From contig JAGLSM010000136.1 of NCBI GenBank assembly GCA_023135745.1, positions 1-6,091 of the forward strand: a stretch of 6,091 nt of DNA, written 5' to 3'. Both the position numbers and the translations under genes were made by a program. The notes below the pieces were generated by a model that worked only from the letters and a program-made list of their open reading frames with translations, was not told the DNA's origin and ran no database searches. Numbering within the stretch: the first letter of the stretch is position 1; each line of letters begins with the position of its first letter. The stretch is from Spirochaetota bacterium (GTDB lineage: Bacteria > Spirochaetota > JAGLSM01). Positions 1-6,013 of the stretch are shown piece after piece.

Positions 1-2
1 CC

Positions 3-203
3 TTTGATAATTTACACCCCACCCTGGCCCCCAAGGGGGGAAATATGATTGGCTTAAAAGATGAAGATGCATTAAGAGATCAATTCTTTGAAGATGCTGA
101 TATTAAGATAATAAGGATTAATACAGGCGATTTATTGAAAGACATCGATAAAGTTGTTAAAAAGATAAAAGTTGCAATTCTTTGTCCCCCCTTCGGGGGT
201 TAG
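3..203 (+). pseudogene. C-terminal fragment resembling a DUF559/Vsr-like endonuclease domain (partial, 5' end outside window)
   Basis: The frame is open from the left edge to a TAG at 201-203, giving 66 visible residues. The informative part follows the Met at base 45: an acidic stretch (LKDEDALRDQFFED), then IKIIRIN, then GDLLKDIDKVVKKI. This matches the closing helix, strand and helix of DUF559-type proteins, where a 'DEERDxFLexxGyxVlRf' segment is followed by a helix ending in 'vLexI'. The catalytic core would lie upstream and is not visible. Both ends of the frame are made of a C-run/G-run repeat, read as HPTLAPKGG before the Met and CPPFGG before the stop. The first copy sits where more of the nuclease fold would be expected, so the gene may be interrupted or rearranged. 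The family call rests on pattern recognition of about 45 residues. It could also be the tail of an unrelated small protein. Confidence 0.4.
13..41 (-). repeat. C-run/G-run REP-like repeat, copy 1 (inverted relative to copy 2)
   Basis: Read on the minus strand, this stretch is CCCCCC-TT-GGGGG-CC-AGGG-T-GGGGTG. It is a close match to the plus-strand sequence at 185-211. The C run and G run can pair as a short hairpin (28-31 with 36-39). The two copies face each other across the DUF559-like fragment. Such short GC-rich palindromic repeats are commonly dispersed in bacterial chromosomes. Here it is also read in frame as protein sequence. Confidence 0.6.
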
Positions 204-211
204 GGGGCGGA
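185..211 (+). repeat. C-run/G-run REP-like repeat, copy 2
   Basis: The sequence is six C, TTC, five G, TTA, five G, CGG. The C and G runs form a hairpin, either 5 bp with a TTC loop or 4 bp closed as C-TTCG-G. The TAG that ends the upstream reading frame (201-203) lies inside the repeat. The hairpin has no following T tract, so it is not a classical intrinsic terminator, though it may define or stabilise a transcript end. Confidence 0.6.
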
Positions 212-257
212 AAAGAGGCAGGTTTTTGCTATATGCGGTTCCCCTGCAAAAAAGACC

Positions 258-285
258 TTGAAATATGGGAAAATTTCTATATTAT
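258..285 (+). promoter_or_regulatory. Candidate sigma70-type promoter for the lipoprotein/beta-barrel operon
   Basis: TTGAAA (258-263) and TATTAT (280-285) each match the -35/-10 consensus at 5 of 6 positions and are separated by 16 nt. Transcription would start near 292, leaving a leader of about 55 nt before the ATG at 346. The surrounding DNA is AT-rich, so chance matches are possible. No operator-like inverted repeat was found next to it. Confidence 0.45.
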
Positions 286-345
286 GGGTTATACTTACAA
301 GAGATTTTAAATAGGAAGCCAATTTAACTGCAAGGAGGAGAATTT

Positions 346-1356
346 ATGAGAAAATTTAAGTTTGTCTTTATTTCACCAATTATACTGTTGTTTCTGATTT
401 TTATTTTTTCAGCTTGTAATATGTATGATTTTACGCACAGTGATGGTGAATCAGATGATATGGAAGTTTTGCTTGGTAATGCCGACGCGGCATGGAAGGC
501 AAATGACTACGATCTAGCGTTGAACCTTTATAAAAAAGCAATTGATTTGGAGGGAGCCGGCGGACTTGTGAATTCAAGAGCAAGGATTGGATATTCATCG
601 GTTATTCTCTATAAATATATGGAGCTCAGCGATATACCTATACTGGTAGAAAGTATGCTGTCCATTGACAGCTCTGATTCCAGTAATAGTTTTTTGACTA
701 ACCAGTTGACAGGACCGCAGGCTTATGAAATCAGTCTTGATATATATCTATCGAATGTAACTTATGCTCTTTCCAACTCTGTTTATTACAGGGCTCCTGT
801 TTTTGGAATTGATCCCGCGACAGGAATTATCACTACAGACGGATTCGGAATTCCATATGCTACCAATAGTGATGGGCTCATCAGCTCAAGCGACAGGGGT
901 GCGATGCTTAACTATCTGATTATTAAAGCAGTTAATGTTGCTCTAAGTGTTCAGGAGAGCCTTGCAGTTGCCGGAGATCTGATAGCAAGTATTGACAGTG
1001 ATAGGACAAATGATTTAGCAGGTGTAACTGATCAGGCTAGTTTTACGGTCTTTCATGTTGGTTATACAAATTATATAGCTTCAGCAAGTAACGCTGTAAA
1101 TACTACAGGTCCCAGTGTTGCAGCAGATCTTTATAATCTTGCTGATACAGCTCAAGCCTTATTAAATATTCTTTCAAATGATGGGATTAATCCTGCTGAA
1201 GGCGGTGGAAAGCTTGTGTCTGATTTAAAAGGCAATATTTTAAATTTTGCCGCTAGCATAACGAATATCAGTCTCAATGATAAAATAAGTAATATGACTG
1301 TTTTTCAAACAAATCTTGAGGTTACACTACCATATTCTGGTTGGATGGGATATTAA
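346..1356 (+). CDS. Putative outer-envelope lipoprotein with an N-terminal TPR-like motif
   Basis: This 336-aa protein has a clear lipoprotein signal: basic MRKFK, a hydrophobic stretch at about residues 6-21, and the lipobox FSAC with the lipidated cysteine at position 24. The ATG is supported by a strong Shine-Dalgarno site, AAGGAGGAG at 332-340, five bases upstream. Residues about 41-70 (ADAAWKANDYDLALNLY, then KKAIDLE) fit a TPR helix pair, with small residues, a Tyr and an 'A-I-x-L' ending at the usual spacing. The remaining ~260 residues are rich in Ser, Asn, Ala and Asp, with several Ile/Leu/Ala helices, and match no family I recognise. The product should be anchored in a membrane and face the periplasm. 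The beta-barrel gene begins 18 nt downstream with its own ribosome site, which suggests a shared mRNA and possibly a shared complex. TPR lipoproteins often act as scaffolds in envelope assemblies, but the specific role is unknown. Confidence 0.85.
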   Translation: MRKFKFVFISPIILLFLIFIFSACNMYDFTHSDGESDDMEVLLGNADAAWKANDYDLALNLYKKAIDLEGAGGLVNSRARIGYSSVILYKYMELSDIPILVESMLSIDSSDSSNSFLTNQLTGPQAYEISLDIYLSNVTYALSNSVYYRAPVFGIDPATGIITTDGFGIPYATNSDGLISSSDRGAMLNYLIIKAVNVALSVQESLAVAGDLIASIDSDRTNDLAGVTDQASFTVFHVGYTNYIASASNAVNTTGPSVAADLYNLADTAQALLNILSNDGINPAEGGGKLVSDLKGNILNFAASITNISLNDKISNMTVFQTNLEVTLPYSGWMGY

Positions 1357-1374
1357 AGAAGGAGGGAGAATATC

Positions 1375-2538
1375 ATGAAAAAAATTATTATAGCTTTATT
1401 AGTTATTAGTCTGACATCATCAGCCCTCCTTGGTTACGGGGCTGCACAGGTTGATGTGCTTGACTTGCGGTCAAAGGCAATGGGGGGTGTAAGGCTCACC
1501 ATTCCGGGTAACCAGTACACAATTATGAATAACCCGGCGGGACTTGCCTTAATGAAACAGCGTTTCTTCTCATTTGTTCAGGCAAAGGTAGTAGTTTCCG
1601 GTGATTTATTCGATCTGATGAACAACAAGGATAAGATTCTTGCTGTTTCTGACACGGGGGTAATTGATAATGCGACATGGAACTTACTATCCCGTTTGAA
1701 AGTCTCTATTGCTGCAAGCCCTGTATATCTTGGTTATGTCGGAGGCGGGTTTGGTCTTGTTTTATTTAATACATTAAGAGCAAAGATTACAAGTAATCCT
1801 GATGTACCTCTTCCTACCTGGAATATTGAGGCTAATCATGACATGGTACTCATGGCCGGTTACGCGATGCCTTTGCTTGATTTTAAATTCGCCAGTATCT
1901 ATGCCGGGATTAATCTTAAGCTTATTCAGAGACTTCAGCTTAATAAGAGCCGTATGGACATACTCTATATGGCAAGTATTGCTGATGCCGACTTGAGTGA
2001 CTTTGCCATGAAGAGGGGCCTTGCTATCGGGAGTGATATAGGATTTGTCGCAGAATTTGGAAGAGCATTAAAAGCATCTCTTACAATTACGGATTTCTTC
2101 GGGACAAAATTCAACTGGGTTACAATAGAGAATATGGATAATCTGGCATCTGAGATCACATCGTTAAGTTTTAATGAGGACACAGGGGATCATGATTATA
2201 TAGAGCCAAGTGTCAATCTTGGAGCTTCATTGACTATAAGGAGTCTGCCGTTCATTCCTAAAATTCTTGTAAAGAATATTGTACTGGCTCTGGATATCAG
2301 GGATTTCTTTGACAATGATGTCAATATGTTTTTAAAACTATATGTGGGCGCTGAGTTTACATTGTTGGGTTTTCTTAAACCAAGAATTGGTTTGTATCAA
2401 GGCTGGATAACAGCAGGACTTGGTATTAACCTGCCTATTTTTGAAATTAATTTTGCCTACTGGGGTGAAGAGCTTGGTGATTATCCCGGACAGGAAAGAC
2501 TGGATAATATTGCTCTTACAGTAAACTTTGTTATTTAG
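1375..2538 (+). CDS. Putative outer-membrane beta-barrel protein (NPAGL-motif, PorV/UPF0164/FadL-like)
   Basis: This 387-aa protein begins with a Sec signal peptide: MKK, a hydrophobic core at residues 4-19, and probable cleavage near GYGAA/Q at 22-25. The mature N-terminus carries a motif typical of this barrel group: RSKAMGGVRLTIPG (32-45) followed by MNNPAGLA (51-58), equivalent to the 'lGmGGA...a...NPAGLa' signature. The rest alternates polar and hydrophobic stretches ending in Gly/Asn turns, as in a many-stranded barrel, for example the final strands around FEINFAYW and IALTVNFVI. The last residue is Ile rather than the usual Phe/Tyr/Trp of a BAM beta-signal. The start is set by AAGGAGGGAG at 1359-1368, six bases before the ATG. 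It follows the lipoprotein gene by 18 nt and ends at a strong terminator. A transport or secretion-related role in the outer membrane is likely; the substrate cannot be read from the sequence. Confidence 0.8.
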   Translation: MKKIIIALLVISLTSSALLGYGAAQVDVLDLRSKAMGGVRLTIPGNQYTIMNNPAGLALMKQRFFSFVQAKVVVSGDLFDLMNNKDKILAVSDTGVIDNATWNLLSRLKVSIAASPVYLGYVGGGFGLVLFNTLRAKITSNPDVPLPTWNIEANHDMVLMAGYAMPLLDFKFASIYAGINLKLIQRLQLNKSRMDILYMASIADADLSDFAMKRGLAIGSDIGFVAEFGRALKASLTITDFFGTKFNWVTIENMDNLASEITSLSFNEDTGDHDYIEPSVNLGASLTIRSLPFIPKILVKNIVLALDIRDFFDNDVNMFLKLYVGAEFTLLGFLKPRIGLYQGWITAGLGINLPIFEINFAYWGEELGDYPGQERLDNIALTVNFVI

Positions 2539-2544
2539 TTTAGT

Positions 2545-2568
2545 TGGGGCGTATTGCATGGCCCATAC
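2545..2568. repeat. GGGGC...GCCC palindromic repeat, copy 1 (degenerate)
   Basis: TGGGGCGTATTGCATGGCCC followed by ATAC resembles copy 3 (GGGGCGTATCGCGATACGCCC then TTAC), with about two bases missing in the right arm. It lies just after the barrel gene's TAG and just before the terminator. It is the weakest of the three copies as a palindrome. Confidence 0.5.
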
Positions 2569-2570
2569 AT

Positions 2571-2605
2571 AAAAAAAGACCGGATTAAAATCCGGTCTTT
2601 TTTTT
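2571..2605. terminator. Bidirectional intrinsic terminator between convergent operons
   Basis: A perfect 15-bp stem, AAAAAAAGACCGGAT (2571-2585) with ATCCGGTCTTTTTTT (2590-2604), closes a TAAA loop. The GC-rich core GACCGGAT is followed on the plus strand by eight T (2598-2605). On the minus strand the seven A at 2571-2577 give a matching U tract. It therefore fits as a terminator for both the lipoprotein/barrel operon, ending at 2538, and the ATPase C-I operon, ending at 2746. Confidence 0.92.
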
Positions 2606-2613
2606 ATGTGATT

Positions 2614-2646
2614 CAACAGTACAAAGGTTGCGGGGGTGTACTGTTG
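2614..2646. repeat. 10-bp perfect inverted repeat in the intergenic region
   Basis: CAACAGTACA (2614-2623) and TGTACTGTTG (2637-2646) are exact reverse complements around a 13-nt G-rich centre. The right arm abuts and shares a base with GGGGC palindrome copy 2. It has no T tract and no attached gene, so it may be a degenerate part of the repeat cluster or an mRNA 3'-end hairpin for the minus-strand operon. Confidence 0.6.
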
Positions 2647-2667
2647 GGGCCATTCATGGCCCTTACA
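2644..2667. repeat. GGGGC...GCCC palindromic repeat, copy 2
   Basis: TTGGGGCCATTCATGGCCC followed by TTACA has 7-bp perfect arms (GGGCCAT 2647-2653, ATGGCCC 2656-2662) around a 2-nt centre. It shares the outer shell TGGGGC...GCCCTTACA with copy 3, while its centre differs, as expected if the two arms have drifted together. Confidence 0.6.
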
Positions 2668-2721
2668 TACGTTCGGTACATACGATATTTCCAATGCCGA
2701 TAAGAATTCGGAGTGCAGGAA

Positions 2722-2749
2722 GTAGGGGCGTATCGCGATACGCCCTTAC
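2722..2749. repeat. GGGGC...GCCC palindromic repeat, copy 3, supplying the subunit I stop codon
   Basis: A perfect 20-nt palindrome (GGGCGTATCGCGATACGCCC, 2726-2745) extends to a 28-nt one, GTAG...TTAC, with a single G/T exception. On the minus strand the outer GTAA provides the TAA stop (2748-2746) of ATPase subunit I. The repeat thus starts exactly where the gene ends. Similar GGGGCG...CGCCCCTAC palindromes are widespread REP-like repeats in bacterial genomes. Confidence 0.75.
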
Positions 2750-4668
2750 AGAGTAAACGGTGTAAAAGGTTTTCCTGTTCCTGAATAGAATTTTGAAAAG
2801 AATTCATAATAATTTAAGCGGAGTGTCTGAATATAGACAATAAGCCCTTCAATTATTATAACCATAAGGTTGCCGACGGCAAGGATCAGGAACCTGATGA
2901 TTGGGCTGTCTGATTGATTCACTAATGACATTATTGCCAAGCCAAGCCCTCCGTGAGCCAGTGCAAAGGCGCCTATTCTTACAAAAGAGACGGTATTTCC
3001 AAGATAGTATGAAAGTGTTTCAATTATTTCAACGGATCCTTCCATTATCATGTGTATAATACCGTTTTCAAAGACCGGCTTTCCTTTTATTAAATGGTAT
3101 AACGGTTCCTTGATAAATATCAGGAAAAGCGGCAGGGCAATTAATAGAAGTATTGTAAGTAATGAAAGATCTTGATTTAAAAAAACTGTTGAGACCAGGG
3201 TATAAAGAGCCCCCAGATAAAATGCTATGCCAATGAGGCCTGTTTTTTCAAAGATAGCGCCCTTTAAATCCCTGAATTTTATACGGTTTATCAAATTAAG
3301 CAAGAGGCCTGTATTGATCCAGACTATGCCGAATGCAATACTTGCAAGAAGAATAGTATTGATAGTTTCAGCATTTTCCATTGGTTCTCTCCACAGAGGG
3401 GGGATTGTATGTATGTTTCCAAAGAAAGAACCAAATACAAAACCAAAAAAAGCCGCTGATAATCCCACTAATATAACAAGGAGGCCTGCTTTTCTTATTG
3501 AAGGTTTTATTGATTTTAAGAATGATATAACGATTCCTGCCAGAACAAGAACTGCTCCCTGTCCTACATCTCCAAACATAATTCCAAACATCAAAATAAA
3601 ACCGATGGCCACTATCGGGGTCGGCTCTATTTCTCCGTATTCAGGATAACCGTAGTCGGATATTATACTTTCAAATGGTTTAAAGAATTTTCTGTTATTG
3701 AGGATAACAGGTATGTTCATTTTTTTTCTTTCCTGATATGTTAAATTAAGCGGATTTTCTTTGTTAATAACGATTTTTTCCCCTGTCAATTTTTCCAGAC
3801 TTTCAGTCATTTTTTCTGTTTTTGATTTTGCTACCCAGCCTCTTATTGTTGTAGTGTATTGAGTTTCCTCAAAGTTCTGTATTGTCTTAAGAATGTCCAT
3901 ATGCATTATAAGAGTAGAGAATGAATGGGTGAGTTTTTCTTTTGAAACTGCGGCAAAGTGTCTAAGGTTTTTCTCTGCGGTTAATAAAGATTTTTTCGCG
4001 GAATTAATCTTTTTTTCTAATTTTTTAACAGCTTGTGAAGGTATTCCCGTTATATCTTTTGGTAAATCAATCCCTCTGAAATTGTTTTCGCTGAGCATTG
4101 TTTCAAGTGTGAATCTGCCTTTTTTTGTTGTTACTGCCAAAATGGCCTGACGGTGTTCATCTACCAGTTCCTGCTCGAGCGGGATTATTATTATTCTTTC
4201 ATTTGACTGTTTTTTAATTGATTCTATTTTGATAGAAGGAATTGATCCGTATTTAAAATGAAGAAATGATACATCATTGATTTTTGAAAAATCCAGGTTA
4301 AGATTTTTAAATCCCTGAATTTCATCCAGACTTCTATTTAGTTCCATTAAAAAATTTTCCGCGTTTTTTTTCGATTCAATTAATGGAATGGATGCAAGAT
4401 TGGTTTTATCGATAAACTCTTTTGCTTTTTCAGGTGAAAATGGGTTATTAATATTTTGTTTTTTTATTTTTAATTTCAGATCATCAGTTAATATTTTTGC
4501 TAGTTTTAATTTCTTTTTTGTATTTTCAATTTCTTCATTCTCAGTTTTTTCTTTTTTATTTGGAATGATCTGCATTACACCCATCTCACCAATGGATTTG
4601 GTAACGTTGTAAACCTCTTTGTGAAGAACCATTATTTCAATCAGCTCAATTTTCGCGGAACTAAACAT
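2746..4668 (-). CDS. atpI: V/A-type ATPase subunit I (a-subunit, NtpI/AtpI family)
   Basis: This 640-aa protein is the stator membrane subunit that, with the c-ring, forms the H+ or Na+ path through the membrane. Residues 1-340 are the cytosolic arm, with charged coiled-coil stretches at about 40-70 and 210-240. Residues ~350-616 hold about eight membrane helices. Family hallmarks include FGIMFGDVGQG (361-371), SFVRIGAFALAHGG (561-574) with the conserved channel arginine at R564, and the last helix IIEGLIVYIQTLRL with E607. The C-terminus YYEFFSKFYSGTGKPFTPF is characteristic and complete. The start, opening with the usual 'KxELIxxxLxKxxxxxxxxxigexGVmqi' pattern, is set by GAGGT four bases upstream. 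The gene follows subunit C by 7 nt and is last in the operon. The proteolipid gene K, which commonly follows I, is absent here. The sequence does not show whether Na+ or H+ is carried, or whether ATP is made or hydrolysed. Confidence 0.96.
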   Translation of the reverse strand: MFSSAKIELIEIMVLHKEVYNVTKSIGEMGVMQIIPNKKEKTENEEIENTKKKLKLAKILTDDLKLKIKKQNINNPFSPEKAKEFIDKTNLASIPLIESKKNAENFLMELNRSLDEIQGFKNLNLDFSKINDVSFLHFKYGSIPSIKIESIKKQSNERIIIIPLEQELVDEHRQAILAVTTKKGRFTLETMLSENNFRGIDLPKDITGIPSQAVKKLEKKINSAKKSLLTAEKNLRHFAAVSKEKLTHSFSTLIMHMDILKTIQNFEETQYTTTIRGWVAKSKTEKMTESLEKLTGEKIVINKENPLNLTYQERKKMNIPVILNNRKFFKPFESIISDYGYPEYGEIEPTPIVAIGFILMFGIMFGDVGQGAVLVLAGIVISFLKSIKPSIRKAGLLVILVGLSAAFFGFVFGSFFGNIHTIPPLWREPMENAETINTILLASIAFGIVWINTGLLLNLINRIKFRDLKGAIFEKTGLIGIAFYLGALYTLVSTVFLNQDLSLLTILLLIALPLFLIFIKEPLYHLIKGKPVFENGIIHMIMEGSVEIIETLSYYLGNTVSFVRIGAFALAHGGLGLAIMSLVNQSDSPIIRFLILAVGNLMVIIIEGLIVYIQTLRLNYYEFFSKFYSGTGKPFTPFTL

Positions 4669-4672
4669 ATTT

Positions 4673-4678
4673 ACCTCA
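4673..4678 (-). promoter_or_regulatory. Ribosome site of subunit I overlapping the subunit C stop codon
   Basis: On the minus strand, TGAGGT contains both the TGA stop of subunit C (4678-4676) and the GAGGT Shine-Dalgarno core (4677-4673) for the ATG at 4668. Ribosomes finishing C would release directly on the start site of I. This suggests translational coupling and a balanced supply of the two subunits. Confidence 0.7.
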
Positions 4679-5713
4679 TATTAATAATTCATTTATAAAG
4701 TCTTCGGATTTAATAGACATGCGGACACAGTTAAGCAAAATGTTTATATTCTGCATCTCTTGTTTTAAAAGGAAATAAAAACAAAAAAACGGAGCTATAG
4801 TATTATGATTTCTGTAAAAAGCTTTTTTAAAAAATTTATGCAGCAGGATACTTGATATCTTTTCAATTAAACTGATTTCATCGTATCCAATGTCAGAATC
4901 AAAGTCCTGCGGATTAAGATGAGGATGAGAAACCAGTATGTTTTTTACTGAAGCAGATAGATCTCTCGGAAATGCCTTAACCGGCTCACTTATTTCATTA
5001 TTAATTAGTTTTCTAAGGGATAGTTCATCAGAATCATTAATGAACAGCCATTTTAAAAAATCATCAAATTCGAGGTTGTAAAGCTTAATAAACCTAAGCG
5101 TATTAATTCTATTTTTAATAGACAGCATAATACGGTATAGATTTGTTATTGATGCCCTGTCATTATTGTCAAGTTGTCTTATAGCAAAATTCAGTTTTTC
5201 AAAATAGACCTTTTCAAGCATTGCATCAAGTTCAACCGAATCTTCGTTTTGTCTGTAATTATCAAGAATTTCAGAATAGGAAGATTCATTAAGCAGTCTT
5301 ATTGATAAATCAGGATTATTTTCAAGGATCATTTCGGGGAATTCAGATAATTCAGGATGTGTTTTATAATAAATATTCTTTTCCTCACTCTTATTATTCA
5401 TGCTTTTGATAAAGGTTGATATGTTTCTCAGTTCATGTTCTGATATTAAAGCTTTGAATAGTGAATGTATTTTTCCTTTTTCAGGAATTAGTTTTATGAT
5501 AGATCTATAAAAGGATTCATGCAGTAAGGTTTCTCTTTGTATTTGGCTGCTGGTTTCACTAAGCGGCGATATTGGGTGTATATTCAGATTATTTAGACAA
5601 AGCGCCGGTGTTTTATTTTGAAGGTTTGTTCTAAATGAATCTATAGAATTAAAACGTGAATACATACCATGAATTTTGGCATATATAAACGGTTTTTGCA
5701 GAGTTCTCATCAT
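4676..5713 (-). CDS. atpC: V/A-type ATPase subunit C (AC39/subunit d family)
   Basis: From the preferred start at 5713 this is 345 aa, the normal size for archaeal/bacterial V-ATPase subunit C. It is the funnel-shaped protein that caps the c-ring and links it to the central stalk. The N-terminus (FIYAKIHGMYSRF) corresponds to the family's opening 'yayinaRvramrsrLl'. The C-terminus (306-345) carries the family's closing pattern: P308, YFLLKQE with E319, QNINILL, and R331 followed by a final SEDFINELL helix. The middle is diverged and very rich in Leu, Ile, Asn, Ser and Glu, fitting an all-helical soluble protein. The frame stays open upstream to an ATG at 5845. That 44-residue extension would be translated from a perfect palindrome and from the end of a MITE-like repeat, so I reject it. 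Two adjacent ATGs (5713, 5710) are both possible starts with only weak ribosome sites. The family call is fairly secure from the two ends, supported by the adjoining subunit I gene. Confidence 0.78.
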   Translation of the reverse strand: MMRTLQKPFIYAKIHGMYSRFNSIDSFRTNLQNKTPALCLNNLNIHPISPLSETSSQIQRETLLHESFYRSIIKLIPEKGKIHSLFKALISEHELRNISTFIKSMNNKSEEKNIYYKTHPELSEFPEMILENNPDLSIRLLNESSYSEILDNYRQNEDSVELDAMLEKVYFEKLNFAIRQLDNNDRASITNLYRIMLSIKNRINTLRFIKLYNLEFDDFLKWLFINDSDELSLRKLINNEISEPVKAFPRDLSASVKNILVSHPHLNPQDFDSDIGYDEISLIEKISSILLHKFFKKAFYRNHNTIAPFFCFYFLLKQEMQNINILLNCVRMSIKSEDFINELLI

Positions 5714-5762
5714 ATTGAGTCTCAGTTTATCATGATTTATATATGCGTCAATGAATTTATTT

Positions 5763-5803
5763 TTAAGGCATTTATCCCGATGAAATCGGGATAAATGCCT
5801 TAA
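5763..5803. repeat. Perfect palindrome with 19-bp arms upstream of subunit C
   Basis: TTAAGGCATTTATCCCGAT (5763-5781) and its exact complement (5785-5803) flank a GAA loop. It lies 50 bp upstream of the subunit C start. Neither side has a proper T tract, so it is unlikely to be an intrinsic terminator. It would form a very stable hairpin in RNA from either strand. It may be a dispersed REP-like repeat or an mRNA 5'-end stabiliser if transcription starts further upstream. Confidence 0.8.
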
Positions 5804-5838
5804 GGTAAAATTATTTTTGTGAATCTTTTTGAGAGGGC

Positions 5839-5982
5839 GTTGCACAACCTAATTTTTTGAAAAACACGAACTCGCATTGAATTAATAATCAAAAGATGCG
5901 GTTTTGCAGATGTGAATTTGTTCAATAATCAGTGTTTTTTTGCTCAGACAGCGTATTTTTTCAAAAAACTAGGTTGTGCAAC
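5839..5982. mobile_element. MITE-like element, 144 bp, with 26-bp terminal inverted repeats
   Basis: The left end (5839-5864, starting GTTGCACAACCTA, then a T6 GA5 stretch) and the right end (5957-5982, ending TAGGTTGTGCAAC) are reverse complements at 25 of 26 positions. The interior of about 90 bp has no usable reading frame. The outer core GTTGYRCAAC is itself palindromic. No target-site duplication is visible next to the ends, so the true borders may lie a few bases away, or the element may be old. This structure fits a non-autonomous transposon or a pair of insertion-sequence ends left after internal deletion. No transposase is present, so no family can be named. Confidence 0.6.
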
Positions 5983-6013
5983 TGATGTAGATTCATATGA
6001 ACTTTATTGCTAA

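Noticed and set aside
219..260. Imperfect hairpin (CAGGTTTTTGC with GCAAAAAAGACCTTG)
   Set aside because: It needs bulges and a long loop, has no clean T tract, and overlaps the better-supported promoter -35 box. Too weak to list as a terminator or riboswitch.
1802..2183. Short open frames on both strands inside the beta-barrel gene
   Set aside because: They are fully contained within a gene with a signal peptide, ribosome site and family motif. They show no independent start signals or domains.
2338..2807. Two minus-strand open frames (2338-2694 and 2613-2807) across the convergent gap
   Set aside because: They run through the terminator and palindromic repeats and overlap the 3' ends of the barrel and subunit I genes in other frames. 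Their translations show no recognisable domain.
3227..3649. 140-codon plus-strand open frame antisense to ATPase subunit I
   Set aside because: It lies opposite the well-conserved membrane domain of subunit I. Its Pro/Thr/Ile-rich translation is the typical mirror of hydrophobic helices, and it has no good ribosome site.
5723..5756. TTGACG on the minus strand just after the 41-bp palindrome, as a -35 box for subunit C
   Set aside because: No acceptable -10 hexamer lies 16-18 nt downstream; the AT-rich GATAAA is only 14 nt away. The implied start would fall almost on the ATG.
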